NCBI RefSeq assembly: GCF_001404515.1
Contig: NZ_CXWE01000008.1
Coordinates: 1 to 64,000 of the forward strand
Source: Roseibium album
Lineage (GTDB): Bacteria > Pseudomonadota > Alphaproteobacteria > Rhizobiales > Stappiaceae
Length of the DNA stretch: 64,000 bases
Direction of reading: 5' to 3'
Below are positions 42,550 through 51,558 of the stretch, one piece after another. Positions within the stretch are counted from its first letter, which is position 1. Every line of letters begins with the position of its first letter. The translations under genes were made by a program, and so were the position numbers. The notes under the pieces were generated by a model. The model saw nothing but the letters and a program-made list of their open reading frames with translations. It did no database searches and was not told the DNA's origin.

Positions 42550-44175
42550 ATGCTGTTCTCGCGATCCTTCCGTGACCGCTGGCGACCGCCTCTCAGCCTG
42601 GTCATCGCGCTGGTGCTGGGGATCATGCTGCTTGTCCCGCTTGGCGGGATCGTCTTTTTCCGCGTCTATGAAAATCAGCTGATACAAACGACGGAAGGCG
42701 AACTGATCGCGCAGTCCGCAGCCATCGCAGCCATCACCGCACAGCACCTGAGGCAATTCGGCGGTGAAGACCTTCCTCTCGGCACAAATGCCATCGATCA
42801 GCCCATCCCCTATTCCATGGAACCGCTGATCTCCACGCTTCGCAGGTCAAAAAACCAGCCTGAAGGCAACTGGGCTCCGCAACTGCCCATCCTCGATCTG
42901 AACAAGACGCCCGTTCTGCCTGCCCGCGCCGACCCGGTGGCCACGGATGTCCGGATTCATCCGGCTTATCATGCGACAGGAAAGGCAATCGCCACGGTAC
43001 TGAGGGATACCCAGAGACTGACACTTGCCGGTTTCAGAATTCTCGATCCAAACGGGATCATTATCGCGGGCCGGGATGATACCGGCCTGTCTCTTGCGCA
43101 TGTCGAGGAAGTTCAGACAGCGCTTGGCGGCCGCTATTCGAGCGCTCTGCGCGAACGTACAGTGCAGAACCCCCAACCGATCTATTCCATCAGCCGCGGC
43201 ACCAGTGTCAGGGTCTTCGCTGCCCTTCCGATCGTCCTCGACGGCAAGGTTGCTGGTGTCGTCTATGCCTCGCGGACACCAAGCAATATCCTGCGTGAAA
43301 TGTTCCTGAAGCGGGAAACAATGTTCTGGGTCCTCGCCTTCGTGCTCAGCGCCACTTTGGTTGTCGGCGTCATCTTCGCCCGCGGGATCGCCGGACCGAT
43401 CAAGGCGCTCACGGAACGTTCGTTGAAAATCGGCCGTGGAGATCGCGATGCGCTGAAGCCACTCGTCATCCACGGAAACCGGGAAATCCATGCCTTGTCT
43501 TCCAGCATGCTGGATACATCGCGCAAGCTGTTCGAGCGAAACGACTATATCAACACGTTCGCCAATCACGTGACTCACGAACTCAAGACACCGCTGACCG
43601 CGATCCAGGGCGCGACCGAACTGCTGCGCGATGGTGGAGATGAACTCAGCGACGCGGAGCGAGAAAAGTTTCTCGGAAACATCCTGGCCGATACGGAGCG
43701 AGCCTCACGATTGTTGAACCGCCTGCGCGAACTCGCGCGGGCCGATAGCGTGGAAATCGGCGGAACGTGTCAATTGTCGGAGGTGTTGAGTGACATCAGA
43801 CGACGATTTCAAGGGATCACCATCGATGCAAGAGAAGACTGCATGTTGCCGCTTGCAGCCGAGAATGCCCGCATTGTCTTCGAGAACCTGATCGACAATT
43901 CCATCCGTCACGGCGCAGACCGGGTCTCGTTTTCTCCTGAGGAGACAGAAAACGGATTCACGCTTGCCGTTGCCGACAACGGAGAAGGCATATCCGCCGG
44001 GAACCAGGACCAGATATTTGACCTGTTTTTCACCACGCGGCGCGCAAGCGGAGGCACCGGTATGGGCCTCGGAATAATTCAGGCACTACTCAAGGCCCAC
44101 CAGGCAACAATCCGGTTGAGGCCTCAGGATCGCGGCGCCTGCTTTGAAATCTGCTTTCCACCCAGAAGACGTTGA
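42550..44175 (+). CDS. Sensor histidine kinase of the exosortase cluster (CreC-like)
   Basis: A 541-residue membrane kinase with a first transmembrane segment at residues 16-38 (LSLVIALVLGIMLLVPLGGIVFF). A periplasmic sensing domain of about 210 residues follows, then a second membrane segment (FWVLAFVLSATLVVGVIFA) and HAMP. HisKA has THELKTPLTAIQG with His343, and HATPase has VFENLIDNSIRHG, VADNGEGI and GGTGMGLGI. The ATG at 42550 is chosen because the frame's earlier part overlaps the response regulator. It is cognate to that regulator by position. The pair probably responds to an envelope signal and controls the sortase target. Confidence 0.9.
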   Translation: MLFSRSFRDRWRPPLSLVIALVLGIMLLVPLGGIVFFRVYENQLIQTTEGELIAQSAAIAAITAQHLRQFGGEDLPLGTNAIDQPIPYSMEPLISTLRRSKNQPEGNWAPQLPILDLNKTPVLPARADPVATDVRIHPAYHATGKAIATVLRDTQRLTLAGFRILDPNGIIIAGRDDTGLSLAHVEEVQTALGGRYSSALRERTVQNPQPIYSISRGTSVRVFAALPIVLDGKVAGVVYASRTPSNILREMFLKRETMFWVLAFVLSATLVVGVIFARGIAGPIKALTERSLKIGRGDRDALKPLVIHGNREIHALSSSMLDTSRKLFERNDYINTFANHVTHELKTPLTAIQGATELLRDGGDELSDAEREKFLGNILADTERASRLLNRLRELARADSVEIGGTCQLSEVLSDIRRRFQGITIDAREDCMLPLAAENARIVFENLIDNSIRHGADRVSFSPEETENGFTLAVADNGEGISAGNQDQIFDLFFTTRRASGGTGMGLGIIQALLKAHQATIRLRPQDRGACFEICFPPRRR

Positions 44176-44275
44176 ACCTTTATGCTTCTGTTACCTTTAT
44201 CTTAAGCACGTCTTTTATGCGTTGTTTAACACGCTCTACGTAGTCTCCCCTTGGGTAACTTTGGGATTGGACACG

Positions 44276-46570
44276 ATGCAACAAACGCGACAGCCGTCAC
44301 TTTCGCGCGGAGAAAGTGGAAGCCTGGGTATTGCGCTTCCGGTCCTGCAGCTCTTTGCGGGGACCTTGTTCCTGAGCGCGTTTTTGCTGTTTTCGGTCCA
44401 GCCATTCTTCTCAAAACTGGTTCTGCCGAAACTTGGAGGATCACCCGGCGTGTGGTCCGTCGCAATGGTCTTCTTCCAGAGCGTTCTGCTACTGGGATAT
44501 ACCTATGCGCATATTCTGACACGATATCTGCAAACGAGACGGGCAATACTTGTGCACGCAGTGGTCCTGTTGTCCGCGTGTGTTTTCCTGCCGTTGGGGA
44601 TTGCGTCCGGCTGGGATACGCCCCCCGTGCAGCATCAGGAAATCTGGCTTCTTGGATTGTTTGCAGTCTCGGTCGGTCTACCGTTTTTTGCAGTATCGGC
44701 AAACGCCCCGCTGCTTCAGGCCTGGTTTACCCAGACCGGCCACAGGCACGCGTCGGACCCATACTTTCTTTACGGCGCGAGCAATATCGGCAGTTTTGCA
44801 TCGCTCTATCTCTACATTCTCGTACTGGAACCAGCTCTTGCGCTTGGAACCCAGTCGCTGTTGTGGACAGCGGGCTACTTCATGCTGGTCATTGCAATCC
44901 TGCTGTGCGGTGCCTCCGTATTCAAGCAGTCGGACACTGTTTCAGATCACCCCGGCGGGTCTTCCAACGCCGACGATGCCGCTACTGACCAACGTATCCC
45001 GGCAAAACAGATCCTTGTCTATCTTGGACTTGCCGCCGTACCGTCGGCGCTGACGATCGCCCTCACCGCGCATATTGCCGTTGACATCGCCTCCGCACCG
45101 TTCATGTGGGTCGTTCCCCTTTCGCTGTTCCTGCTGACGTTCGTCATCGCGTTCAAGAACAAGCCCCTGATTTCGGTCGACTTCTTGTCGAACCTCCTTC
45201 CCTGGACCGCCATAATTGCGGCCGCAGTTATTTTCCTTCCCAAACTCTTGCCGCTGACATTCGGGCTCGGCGCCAATCTGCTGATCTATTTCATCACCGT
45301 GCTGTTCTGCCACGCGCGGCTTTATCAGCTTCGTCCGCACGCGAGCCAATTGACGGCCTTTTATCTCTGGATGTCGGTCGGCGGTGTCCTTGGCGGTATC
45401 TTTGCCGGTCTGGTCGCGCCGAACATCTTCAACTGGGTGGCCGAATACCCGATGCTGATGCTGAGCGCACTGTTCCTGCTACCGCTCAAAGGCGGCGCCA
45501 CCTCCAGATCCGTCTTCTGGACCATCACCGCTGGCTCCGTTCTCGCATTTGCATTCTGGGCGGCCGCAACGCGTGGCCTGATCCCGGAATTGAAGGGGCA
45601 CGAGATCGTCACCCTGTCGATCATCGGCCTGATTACGCTTGCAGCCATTGTGCAGCTCAAGTGGCAGGCCGTGTCCCATGTCCTGCTGGTTCTGACCGTT
45701 CCATTTGCCCTGCTGTTGCAACTTCACCCGAGCGTCGTTCACTCGGAACGGTCATTTTTCGGTGTCATAAAGGTCAAGGACACCGACAACGGTTTGCATC
45801 GCAGGATGGTGCATGGCACGACCGTTCACGGCAGCATTGCCATGAGCGCCTTCGAACCGGACGTTGGAACAGGCAATCCGGAACCGCTTGCCTACTACCA
45901 CGAGACAGGCGAGATGGCCGACACGTTGAACGCAGCGAGAGTTGCGGCCGGTGGCACGTTGCTGCATGCCGGCATCGTCGGTCTTGGAACCGGAAGTTTC
46001 CTGTGCCACATGCAGCCTAGTGAAGAATGGGCTGTCTACGAAATCGACAAGTCGGTCATAGATGTTGCGTCGAACCCGGCTTACTTCCGCTTCATTTCAG
46101 ACTGCGGCCCGCAGGCGAAGATGGTTCTTGGTGATGCGCGCCTGACACTGGAGGCGGAGCCGGACGGCAAATTCGACTATCTGCTCATCGATGCGTTCTC
46201 ATCCGATTCCATACCGGTTCACCTGATGACCAGGGAGGCAATCGACCTCTTCTTTTCAAAACTCTCGGAGAACGGGTTGCTGGCGCTCCACATATCGAAC
46301 CGGTATCTGGAACTGGCCAGCGTGCTGGCCGCCATCGCCGAAGTGGATGGATATGAATTGCGTTTTGCTGAATTCAGCGCAGCTGAGGACAAGACCAAGC
46401 CCGATCAGGTCTTCGGAGCAAATGTCATGGTGCTTGCACGCGAAGAAGCCGATTTCGGCCCGCTTCTGGAAAACTCCAGATGGAATACCGTTTCGGCAGG
46501 AGACACGCGGCCCTGGACGGATGATTATTCGAACATTGTCGGCGCGATTGTCCGGCACGAGTTCAGGTAA
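44276..46570 (+). CDS. Membrane protein with fused spermidine-synthase-like domain
   Basis: A 764-residue protein. About 12-14 transmembrane segments (residues 20-500) are followed by a cytosolic Rossmann methyltransferase-like domain of the spermidine synthase fold. That domain has GIVGLGTGSFLCHMQPSEEWAVYEIDKSVIDVA, MVLGDARLTLE and YLLIDAFSSDSIPVHLMTREA. The ATG at 44276 is chosen because earlier in-frame starts overlap the kinase gene. Such fused proteins occur widely and have no proven reaction. Position behind the exosortase two-component pair suggests it works with that surface-protein system, but 100 bases separate them. Confidence 0.82.
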   Translation: MQQTRQPSLSRGESGSLGIALPVLQLFAGTLFLSAFLLFSVQPFFSKLVLPKLGGSPGVWSVAMVFFQSVLLLGYTYAHILTRYLQTRRAILVHAVVLLSACVFLPLGIASGWDTPPVQHQEIWLLGLFAVSVGLPFFAVSANAPLLQAWFTQTGHRHASDPYFLYGASNIGSFASLYLYILVLEPALALGTQSLLWTAGYFMLVIAILLCGASVFKQSDTVSDHPGGSSNADDAATDQRIPAKQILVYLGLAAVPSALTIALTAHIAVDIASAPFMWVVPLSLFLLTFVIAFKNKPLISVDFLSNLLPWTAIIAAAVIFLPKLLPLTFGLGANLLIYFITVLFCHARLYQLRPHASQLTAFYLWMSVGGVLGGIFAGLVAPNIFNWVAEYPMLMLSALFLLPLKGGATSRSVFWTITAGSVLAFAFWAAATRGLIPELKGHEIVTLSIIGLITLAAIVQLKWQAVSHVLLVLTVPFALLLQLHPSVVHSERSFFGVIKVKDTDNGLHRRMVHGTTVHGSIAMSAFEPDVGTGNPEPLAYYHETGEMADTLNAARVAAGGTLLHAGIVGLGTGSFLCHMQPSEEWAVYEIDKSVIDVASNPAYFRFISDCGPQAKMVLGDARLTLEAEPDGKFDYLLIDAFSSDSIPVHLMTREAIDLFFSKLSENGLLALHISNRYLELASVLAAIAEVDGYELRFAEFSAAEDKTKPDQVFGANVMVLAREEADFGPLLENSRWNTVSAGDTRPWTDDYSNIVGAIVRHEFR

Positions 46571-46639
46571 AGGTGGTCGATTCGGGCCCAGCCTGGTCGC
46601 AGCTGGTGCGTCTAGTTGAAGGCGCTGCCTGCAGACAAC

Positions 46640-46728
46640 GTCACCCGGTCACAGGTCCCTGTGCCCGGGTGACTGCATTCCTGGAATGGACGGCGAGACA
46701 AGGCGGGACGCTTCGCTCTTGTCTCGCC
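46640..46728. terminator. Two hairpins between convergent genes
   Basis: The first hairpin pairs GTCACCCGG (46640-46648) with CCGGGTGAC (46665-46673). The second pairs GGCGAGACAAG (46692-46702) with CTTGTCTCGCC (46718-46728), an 11-bp perfect stem. Neither has a strong T-run. They occupy the convergent gap between the spermidine-synthase-like gene and the sulfate operon, so a bidirectional transcript end is likely. Confidence 0.55.
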
Positions 46729-46734
46729 GGGTAA

Positions 46735-47268
46735 TTATTCGGCCGCAACAGCGACATCCCGGAAGGAGCGGCGCGCCCAGGGGCGGGTTCCGAACGGAAT
46801 TTCGTCGACCGTCCCCACCGGCTGCAGGTACTTGGTGACTTCCGGCCATTCGCCCGCCTTGAGTGCTTTCAGCACTTCCGGCTTGGTAATCTCGAACGAG
46901 GAAACACCACACCGGCGCGCGAGCGGCACCTGGTCCAGAATGTACTTGCCGGCAGCCCGGATATCCCCCTGAAAGCCGATCTGCTCACGCAGTACCCGGG
47001 CCGCGGAAAAGCCGCGCCCGTCGGCAAAACTCGGGAAGTCGACAGCGACATAGGCCAGATTGTCGAGGTAAAGCTGTAGCAGTTCGACATTGTCGCCGGC
47101 CTCAACTAGCACTGCTGTTTTTCCGTTGCGAGCGAGATAGTCGTTCGCGGCCTCCAGAAACAGGGTCTGCGGTACCAGCGCGTCGCCTTCAATGGCGCTA
47201 CCTGTTTCGGCATCCACCCGGATCCAGTTCTCTTCTACGAACTCGCCGTCCTTGTAAATCGTTGTCAT
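46735..47268 (-). CDS. DUF934 protein of the sulfate assimilation operon
   Basis: A 177-residue soluble protein of the DUF934 family, recognisable from TLFLEAANDYLARNGKTAVLVEAGDNVELLQLYLDNLAYVAVDFPSFADGRGFSAARVLREQ and the FEITKPEVLKAL block. DUF934 is found next to cysH and cysI in alphaproteobacteria and is assumed to assist sulfite or APS reduction. No catalytic residues are established. It is the last gene of the operon, 33 bases after cysH, and probably depends on the cysG-proximal promoter. Confidence 0.88.
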   Translation of the reverse strand: MTTIYKDGEFVEENWIRVDAETGSAIEGDALVPQTLFLEAANDYLARNGKTAVLVEAGDNVELLQLYLDNLAYVAVDFPSFADGRGFSAARVLREQIGFQGDIRAAGKYILDQVPLARRCGVSSFEITKPEVLKALKAGEWPEVTKYLQPVGTVDEIPFGTRPWARRSFRDVAVAAE

Positions 47269-47301
47269 TTCGTGCGTCCTTAGTTCCAGTTTAGGCAGCG
47301 G

Positions 47302-48063
47302 TCAGATGCCGCTGCCGTCGATTTCCTTGCCATGGGTCGGCCAGTGAATGCCGCATTCCGTCTTGTCCTGGCCACGCCAGCGGCCTGCGCGCGGGTCTTC
47401 GCCCGGTGCAACCTTGCTGGTGCAGGGCAGGCAGCCGATCGAAGGATATCCTTGCGCGACCAACGGATGTGGCGGCAGTCCGTGCGACTTTGCATAGTCC
47501 AGGACCTCGGCTGCAGACCAGTCGGCCAGCGGATTGACCTTCACCCGGCCCGCGTCGACCTCAAAGTTCTCGAGACTGTTGCGTGTCGCGCTCTGATGAC
47601 GCTTCCGGCCTGAAATCCATGCTTCGAAACCATGAAGCGCCTGCTCCATCGGAACCACCTTGCGGATGTGACAGCAGGCATCCGTGTCGGTCATCCAGAG
47701 CATGCCGGACGGGTCCTGCTCCTCCAGGTCCTCCCTGGTCGGCTTGAAGGTGCGCACATCCGTAAGACCAAGCTTTTCGATCAGCTCGTCCCGATAAAGC
47801 AGGGTTGCCGGGAACAGCTTCACCGTGTCGATGAAGAGCACGGGTGTCGAAGGATCAATCTGCGCCACCATGTGCAGCAGCACGGCAGAGTCGGCACCAA
47901 AACTGGAGACCATGGCAATGTCACCGGCGAACTGATGCCGGATCGCGCCCAACAGGATCTCCTGGGCCGACATGTCCTCGTACTGGGAATTCAGCGCGGC
48001 GACTTCCGCCTGCAATCCCAGCTCAGGATCAACCCCCAGACTGAAAGTTTCATGCAGCGCCAT
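47302..48063 (-). CDS. cysH: Adenylylsulfate/phosphoadenylylsulfate reductase CysH
   Basis: A 253-residue assimilatory reductase that turns APS or PAPS into sulfite with thioredoxin. The PP-loop-like MVSSFGADSAVLLHMV and the catalytic ECGIHW motif are present. Four cysteines in the pattern CC (DACCHIRK) and CxxC (GCLPCTSK) are ligands of a 4Fe-4S cluster, which points to APS rather than PAPS specificity. The ATG at 48063 overlaps the end of cysI by 14 bases. A longer frame to 48228 runs inside cysI and was rejected. Confidence 0.93.
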   Translation of the reverse strand: MALHETFSLGVDPELGLQAEVAALNSQYEDMSAQEILLGAIRHQFAGDIAMVSSFGADSAVLLHMVAQIDPSTPVLFIDTVKLFPATLLYRDELIEKLGLTDVRTFKPTREDLEEQDPSGMLWMTDTDACCHIRKVVPMEQALHGFEAWISGRKRHQSATRNSLENFEVDAGRVKVNPLADWSAAEVLDYAKSHGLPPHPLVAQGYPSIGCLPCTSKVAPGEDPRAGRWRGQDKTECGIHWPTHGKEIDGSGI

Positions 48064-49708
48064 AAAGGGCCTCCTTGAAGGGTGCCTCCCCAACCCGGCG
48101 GTAGGCGTCCAGGAAGGTTTCTTCCTTGCCGGATCGAAGGCCGAGATAGGTATCGACCAGCTTTTCAATCGCATCGATGACTTCCTCGGAAGAAAAGCCG
48201 CGACCGACGATCTCACCGATGGAAGCATTCTCGTTGGCCGAACCGCCGAGCGTTACCTGGTAGAATTCCTCGCCCTTTTTCTCCAGACCGAGAATACCGA
48301 TATGACCGACATGGTGGTGGCCACAGGCATTGATACAGCCGGAGATCTTGATCTTGAGTTCGCCGATTTCCGCCTGGCGTTCCGCCGTGCCGAAGCGTTC
48401 GGAAATGCGCTGTGCCACCGGGATAGAGCGCGCCGTTGCCAGGGCGCAATAGTCCATGCCCGGGCAGGCGATGATGTCGGTGATGAGACCGGCGTTGCCT
48501 TCGGCGATTTCGGCGGCAGACAGCCGGTCATAGATCGCCGGCACGTCATCAAGCTTCACATGTGGCAGGATAACGTTCTGTTCGTGGCTGATGCGGATTT
48601 CATCATGGCCGTATTGTTCTGCCAGGTCAGCAATCACTTCCATCTGCGCATCAGATGCATCGCCCGGGATACCACCAATCGGCTTCATGGAAAGCGTCAC
48701 GGAAGTATAGCCCGGCACCCGGTGCGGGTTCAGGTTGTGCGCCAGGAACTGGGCAAAGGCGGCATCGGCATTCCGCCGCGATTCTACGGCCTCGGAAGCA
48801 GACGGGCCAACCTCAAGCGGGGGCGGTGCGAAATAGGCTTCGATGCGACGGACTTCCTCGTCCGGCAGGCGCAGCACGCCAAAGCGGATCTTTTCGAACT
48901 CCTCCTCGATATCCGCCTTCAGTTCTTCCAGGCCGGTTTCGTGCACAAGGATCTTGATCCGCGCCTTGTACTTGTTGTCGCGGCGGCCATAGCGGTTATA
49001 GACGCGCAGGATCGCTTCCGAATAGGCCAGAAGATCTTCTTCCGGCAGATAGTCGCGCACCTTGCGGCCAATCATCGGCGTACGTCCAAGACCACCGCCG
49101 ACATAGACCACAAAACCGATCTCGCCTTCATCGTTCCGTGTCAGCTGCAGGCCGATGTCGTGCACCTGCACAGCGGCCCGGTCGTTGGGCGCTCCGGTGA
49201 TCGCGATCTTGAATTTGCGCGGCAGGAACGAAAACTCCGGATGAAGAGACGACCACTGACGCAGAATTTCCGCATAGGGGCGCGGGTCTGCGATCTCGTC
49301 GGCGGCCGCGCCGGCAAAGTGGTCAGCCGTCACGTTTCGAATGCAGTTGCCGGATGTCTGAATGGCGTGCATTTCCACTTCCGCCAACTCTTCCAGGATC
49401 TTCGGCGTGTCTTCCAGCTTTGGCCAGTTGAACTGAATGTTCTGGCGCGTCGTGAAGTGGCCGTACCCCTTGTCGTAGGTGCGCGCGATATGCGCGAGCT
49501 TGCGCATCTGGCGACCGTTCAAAGTGCCATAGGGAATGGCAACCCGCAGCATGTAGGCATGCAGTTGGAGATAGAGACCGTTCATCAGGCGAAGAGGCTT
49601 GAACTCGTCTTCCGACAATTCGCCCGCAAGGCGGCGCCGGACCTGGTCCTTGAATTGCTCGGTGCGCTGATTGACAAAACTCGCGTCAAATTCGTCGTAG
49701 CGGTACAT
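48050..49708 (-). CDS. cysI: Ferredoxin-type sulfite/nitrite reductase (CysI-like)
   Basis: This 552-residue siroheme and 4Fe-4S enzyme reduces sulfite to sulfide in assimilation. The tandem repeat ferrodoxin-like domains begin YRYDEFDASFVNQRTEQFKDQV. The cluster/siroheme ligands are in CPGMDYCALATAR (C-x5-C) and SGCINACGHHHVGHIG (C-x3-C). The ATG at 49708 has a GGAG-type ribosome-binding site. Its neighbours cysG (siroheme synthesis) and cysH make sulfite its likely substrate. A nitrite-reducing role cannot be excluded from sequence alone. Confidence 0.9.
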   Translation of the reverse strand: MYRYDEFDASFVNQRTEQFKDQVRRRLAGELSEDEFKPLRLMNGLYLQLHAYMLRVAIPYGTLNGRQMRKLAHIARTYDKGYGHFTTRQNIQFNWPKLEDTPKILEELAEVEMHAIQTSGNCIRNVTADHFAGAAADEIADPRPYAEILRQWSSLHPEFSFLPRKFKIAITGAPNDRAAVQVHDIGLQLTRNDEGEIGFVVYVGGGLGRTPMIGRKVRDYLPEEDLLAYSEAILRVYNRYGRRDNKYKARIKILVHETGLEELKADIEEEFEKIRFGVLRLPDEEVRRIEAYFAPPPLEVGPSASEAVESRRNADAAFAQFLAHNLNPHRVPGYTSVTLSMKPIGGIPGDASDAQMEVIADLAEQYGHDEIRISHEQNVILPHVKLDDVPAIYDRLSAAEIAEGNAGLITDIIACPGMDYCALATARSIPVAQRISERFGTAERQAEIGELKIKISGCINACGHHHVGHIGILGLEKKGEEFYQVTLGGSANENASIGEIVGRGFSSEEVIDAIEKLVDTYLGLRSGKEETFLDAYRRVGEAPFKEALYGAA

Positions 49709-49776
49709 CTTGAACTCTCCTAGCAGGCGCTGCCGTTTTCGATTTTTCCGGCGCTGCCTTTCCCTGTTGTCTTTTT

Positions 49777-50076
49777 TCAGGCCGATACGGCCTGGGCCTG
49801 TTTACCGAACTGCGGGTGGGTGGTCGGACCGGCGGCCCGGATGCGCTCACGCAGGCGGACCGGCACAATCACGCCGTCCTCCAGTGTCACGTCCATTTCG
49901 TAGACGCTGACGACTTCCTGGTTTTTCTCGGCCTCCTGGCCGATGGCCAGTCCTTCCGCGACCTGGTCTTTGCCGTCGAAAGTTCTGGCCAGCGTTATGC
50001 GCTCGACCCAGCTGCCGTTTTCGCCGAGCCAGACAACGTCGCCGTTCAGCAAGCGGTTGGCGGTGATGACTTTCAT
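49777..50076 (-). CDS. DUF2849 protein of the sulfate assimilation operon
   Basis: A 99-residue protein. The start MKVITANRLLNGDVVWLGENGSWVERITLARTF is typical of DUF2849, a family confined mostly to alphaproteobacteria and coded between cysG and cysI. It has no membrane segment and no cysteine, and its role is unknown. It begins 18 bases after the end of cysG and ends 68 bases before cysI, in one operon. Confidence 0.9.
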   Translation of the reverse strand: MKVITANRLLNGDVVWLGENGSWVERITLARTFDGKDQVAEGLAIGQEAEKNQEVVSVYEMDVTLEDGVIVPVRLRERIRAAGPTTHPQFGKQAQAVSA

Positions 50077-50094
50077 TGCGTCTACTCTCTTTCG

Positions 50095-51558
50095 TCAGGC
50101 AACTGCGGCGCGGGCCACGTCAAGCGGCACCAGCGTTTCGGCCTTGTGCAGGGCGGCGTGGCCAACAGCCTCGCCTATGACTATGAGGACCGGGCCTTCG
50201 ATTTCCGCACGGTTCGACAAAACCGCGAGTTCGGAAAGCGTTCCGGCAAAAAGGCGTTCATCCGCATGAGCGGCATTTTCCACGACCGCGACCGGGGTTT
50301 GCGGCTTCAGGCCCGCGCCGATCATCTTGTCGGCAACCGCGGCTGCAACAGTGCGTCCCATATAGACGGCGACAGTCGCGCCTTTCAGCGCAAGACCGGC
50401 CCAATCCGGCAGCGTCTCGGACTTGGCGTTGTGGCCGGTTGCAAAAACAAGGTTGGAGGCCACTCCCCGCAGGGTCAACGGGATCTGGGCCGAGGCGGCC
50501 GCGGCAAAGGCTGCTGTAACGCCGGGGACGATCTCAAATCCGATCCCGCCTGCACGGAGCGCCTCCATTTCCTCTGCGGCCCTGCCGAATATCATCGGAT
50601 CGCCGGCCTTCAGGCGCACAACTTTCAAACCCTTCGTTCCCAATTCCACGAGCAGATCGCAGATCTCGTTCTGCGCGACGGAATGGGCCCCCTTGCGCTT
50701 GCCAACGGAAATTCGCTCCGCATCACGGCGCCCCATGGAGACAACACCCGCCGGAACCAGGGCGTCATGAACGATCACATCTGCTTCCTGCAAAAGCCGT
50801 TGCGCCCTGAGCGTCAGGAGGTCTTCCGCGCCAGGGCCAGCTCCGACCAGCCAGACATAACTGGGCTCGTCGGCCATGCCGTTCAGCAGTCGCTGTGCAT
50901 CGGCACGGGCTGCATCCGGCTTGCCGGCATAAAGATTTGTCGCCACGGAACCGGAGAAAAACCGGGCCCAGAAATTGCGTCGCAGCCCGCCGTCGGCAAT
51001 TACCTTGGAGGCTGCATCGCGAAAACTTTCAGCAAGACGCGCCAACTGCCCGGTTGCCCGCGGCAGCATCGCCTCGATGCGAGCGCGGATGTGGCGGGAC
51101 AGAACCGGGCCGACACCGGTGGAGGTAATTGCTACGGCGATTGGCGCCCGATTGACCAGGGCACCGGTGTAGAAGTCGCAGAGTTCCGGCTTGTCGACCG
51201 CATTCACGGGAACACCCATGATCCGGGCCGCGTCAACGACGGCCTTGTCGAGGTCCCAGTTTTCCTGGGCGGTAAACACCAGGGCCGCGCCGTTCAAATG
51301 TGCGGGACGAAATCCTTCCGCGACGTGCTCGGCTTCGAAGAGGTCGATCGCCTCACGCAGGTCCTGCTCGACGGTGTTGGAGATCACGACGATCTTTGCG
51401 TTGGTTTCGCCCAGCAGCCGCACCTTGGCGGCGGCCTCGGCGCCATGGCCAACCACGAGCACCCGTCTGCCCGCGACCTTCATGAACGCGGGAAACACGT
51501 CGAGCCGGTCTTCCGGCTTTTTCAGCGTTTTGACTATGTCACCGCGACGACTGGCCAT
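50095..51558 (-). CDS. cysG: Siroheme synthase CysG
   Basis: A 487-residue multifunctional enzyme making siroheme from uroporphyrinogen III. The N-terminal dehydrogenase/ferrochelatase domain (residues about 15-220) begins FPAFMKVAGRRVLVVGHGAEAAAKVRLL; its glycine motif reads GHGAEAAAK instead of the usual GGGxVAxRK. The C-terminal methyltransferase starts at VWLVGAGPGAEDLLTLRAQRLLQEADVIVHDALV, with GDPMIFGRAAEEMEAL and VYMGR. The ATG at 51558 is chosen over a longer frame that runs into repeat-rich DNA. It is the first gene of the sulfate operon and supplies the cofactor for CysI. Confidence 0.92.
   Translation of the reverse strand: MASRRGDIVKTLKKPEDRLDVFPAFMKVAGRRVLVVGHGAEAAAKVRLLGETNAKIVVISNTVEQDLREAIDLFEAEHVAEGFRPAHLNGAALVFTAQENWDLDKAVVDAARIMGVPVNAVDKPELCDFYTGALVNRAPIAVAITSTGVGPVLSRHIRARIEAMLPRATGQLARLAESFRDAASKVIADGGLRRNFWARFFSGSVATNLYAGKPDAARADAQRLLNGMADEPSYVWLVGAGPGAEDLLTLRAQRLLQEADVIVHDALVPAGVVSMGRRDAERISVGKRKGAHSVAQNEICDLLVELGTKGLKVVRLKAGDPMIFGRAAEEMEALRAGGIGFEIVPGVTAAFAAAASAQIPLTLRGVASNLVFATGHNAKSETLPDWAGLALKGATVAVYMGRTVAAAVADKMIGAGLKPQTPVAVVENAAHADERLFAGTLSELAVLSNRAEIEGPVLIVIGEAVGHAALHKAETLVPLDVARAAVA

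Noticed and set aside
47972..49723. 583-codon open frame on the plus strand
   Set aside because: It runs antisense through cysI and part of cysH, which have clear motifs, and its product resembles nothing recognisable. GC-rich codon use on the opposite strand creates such frames.
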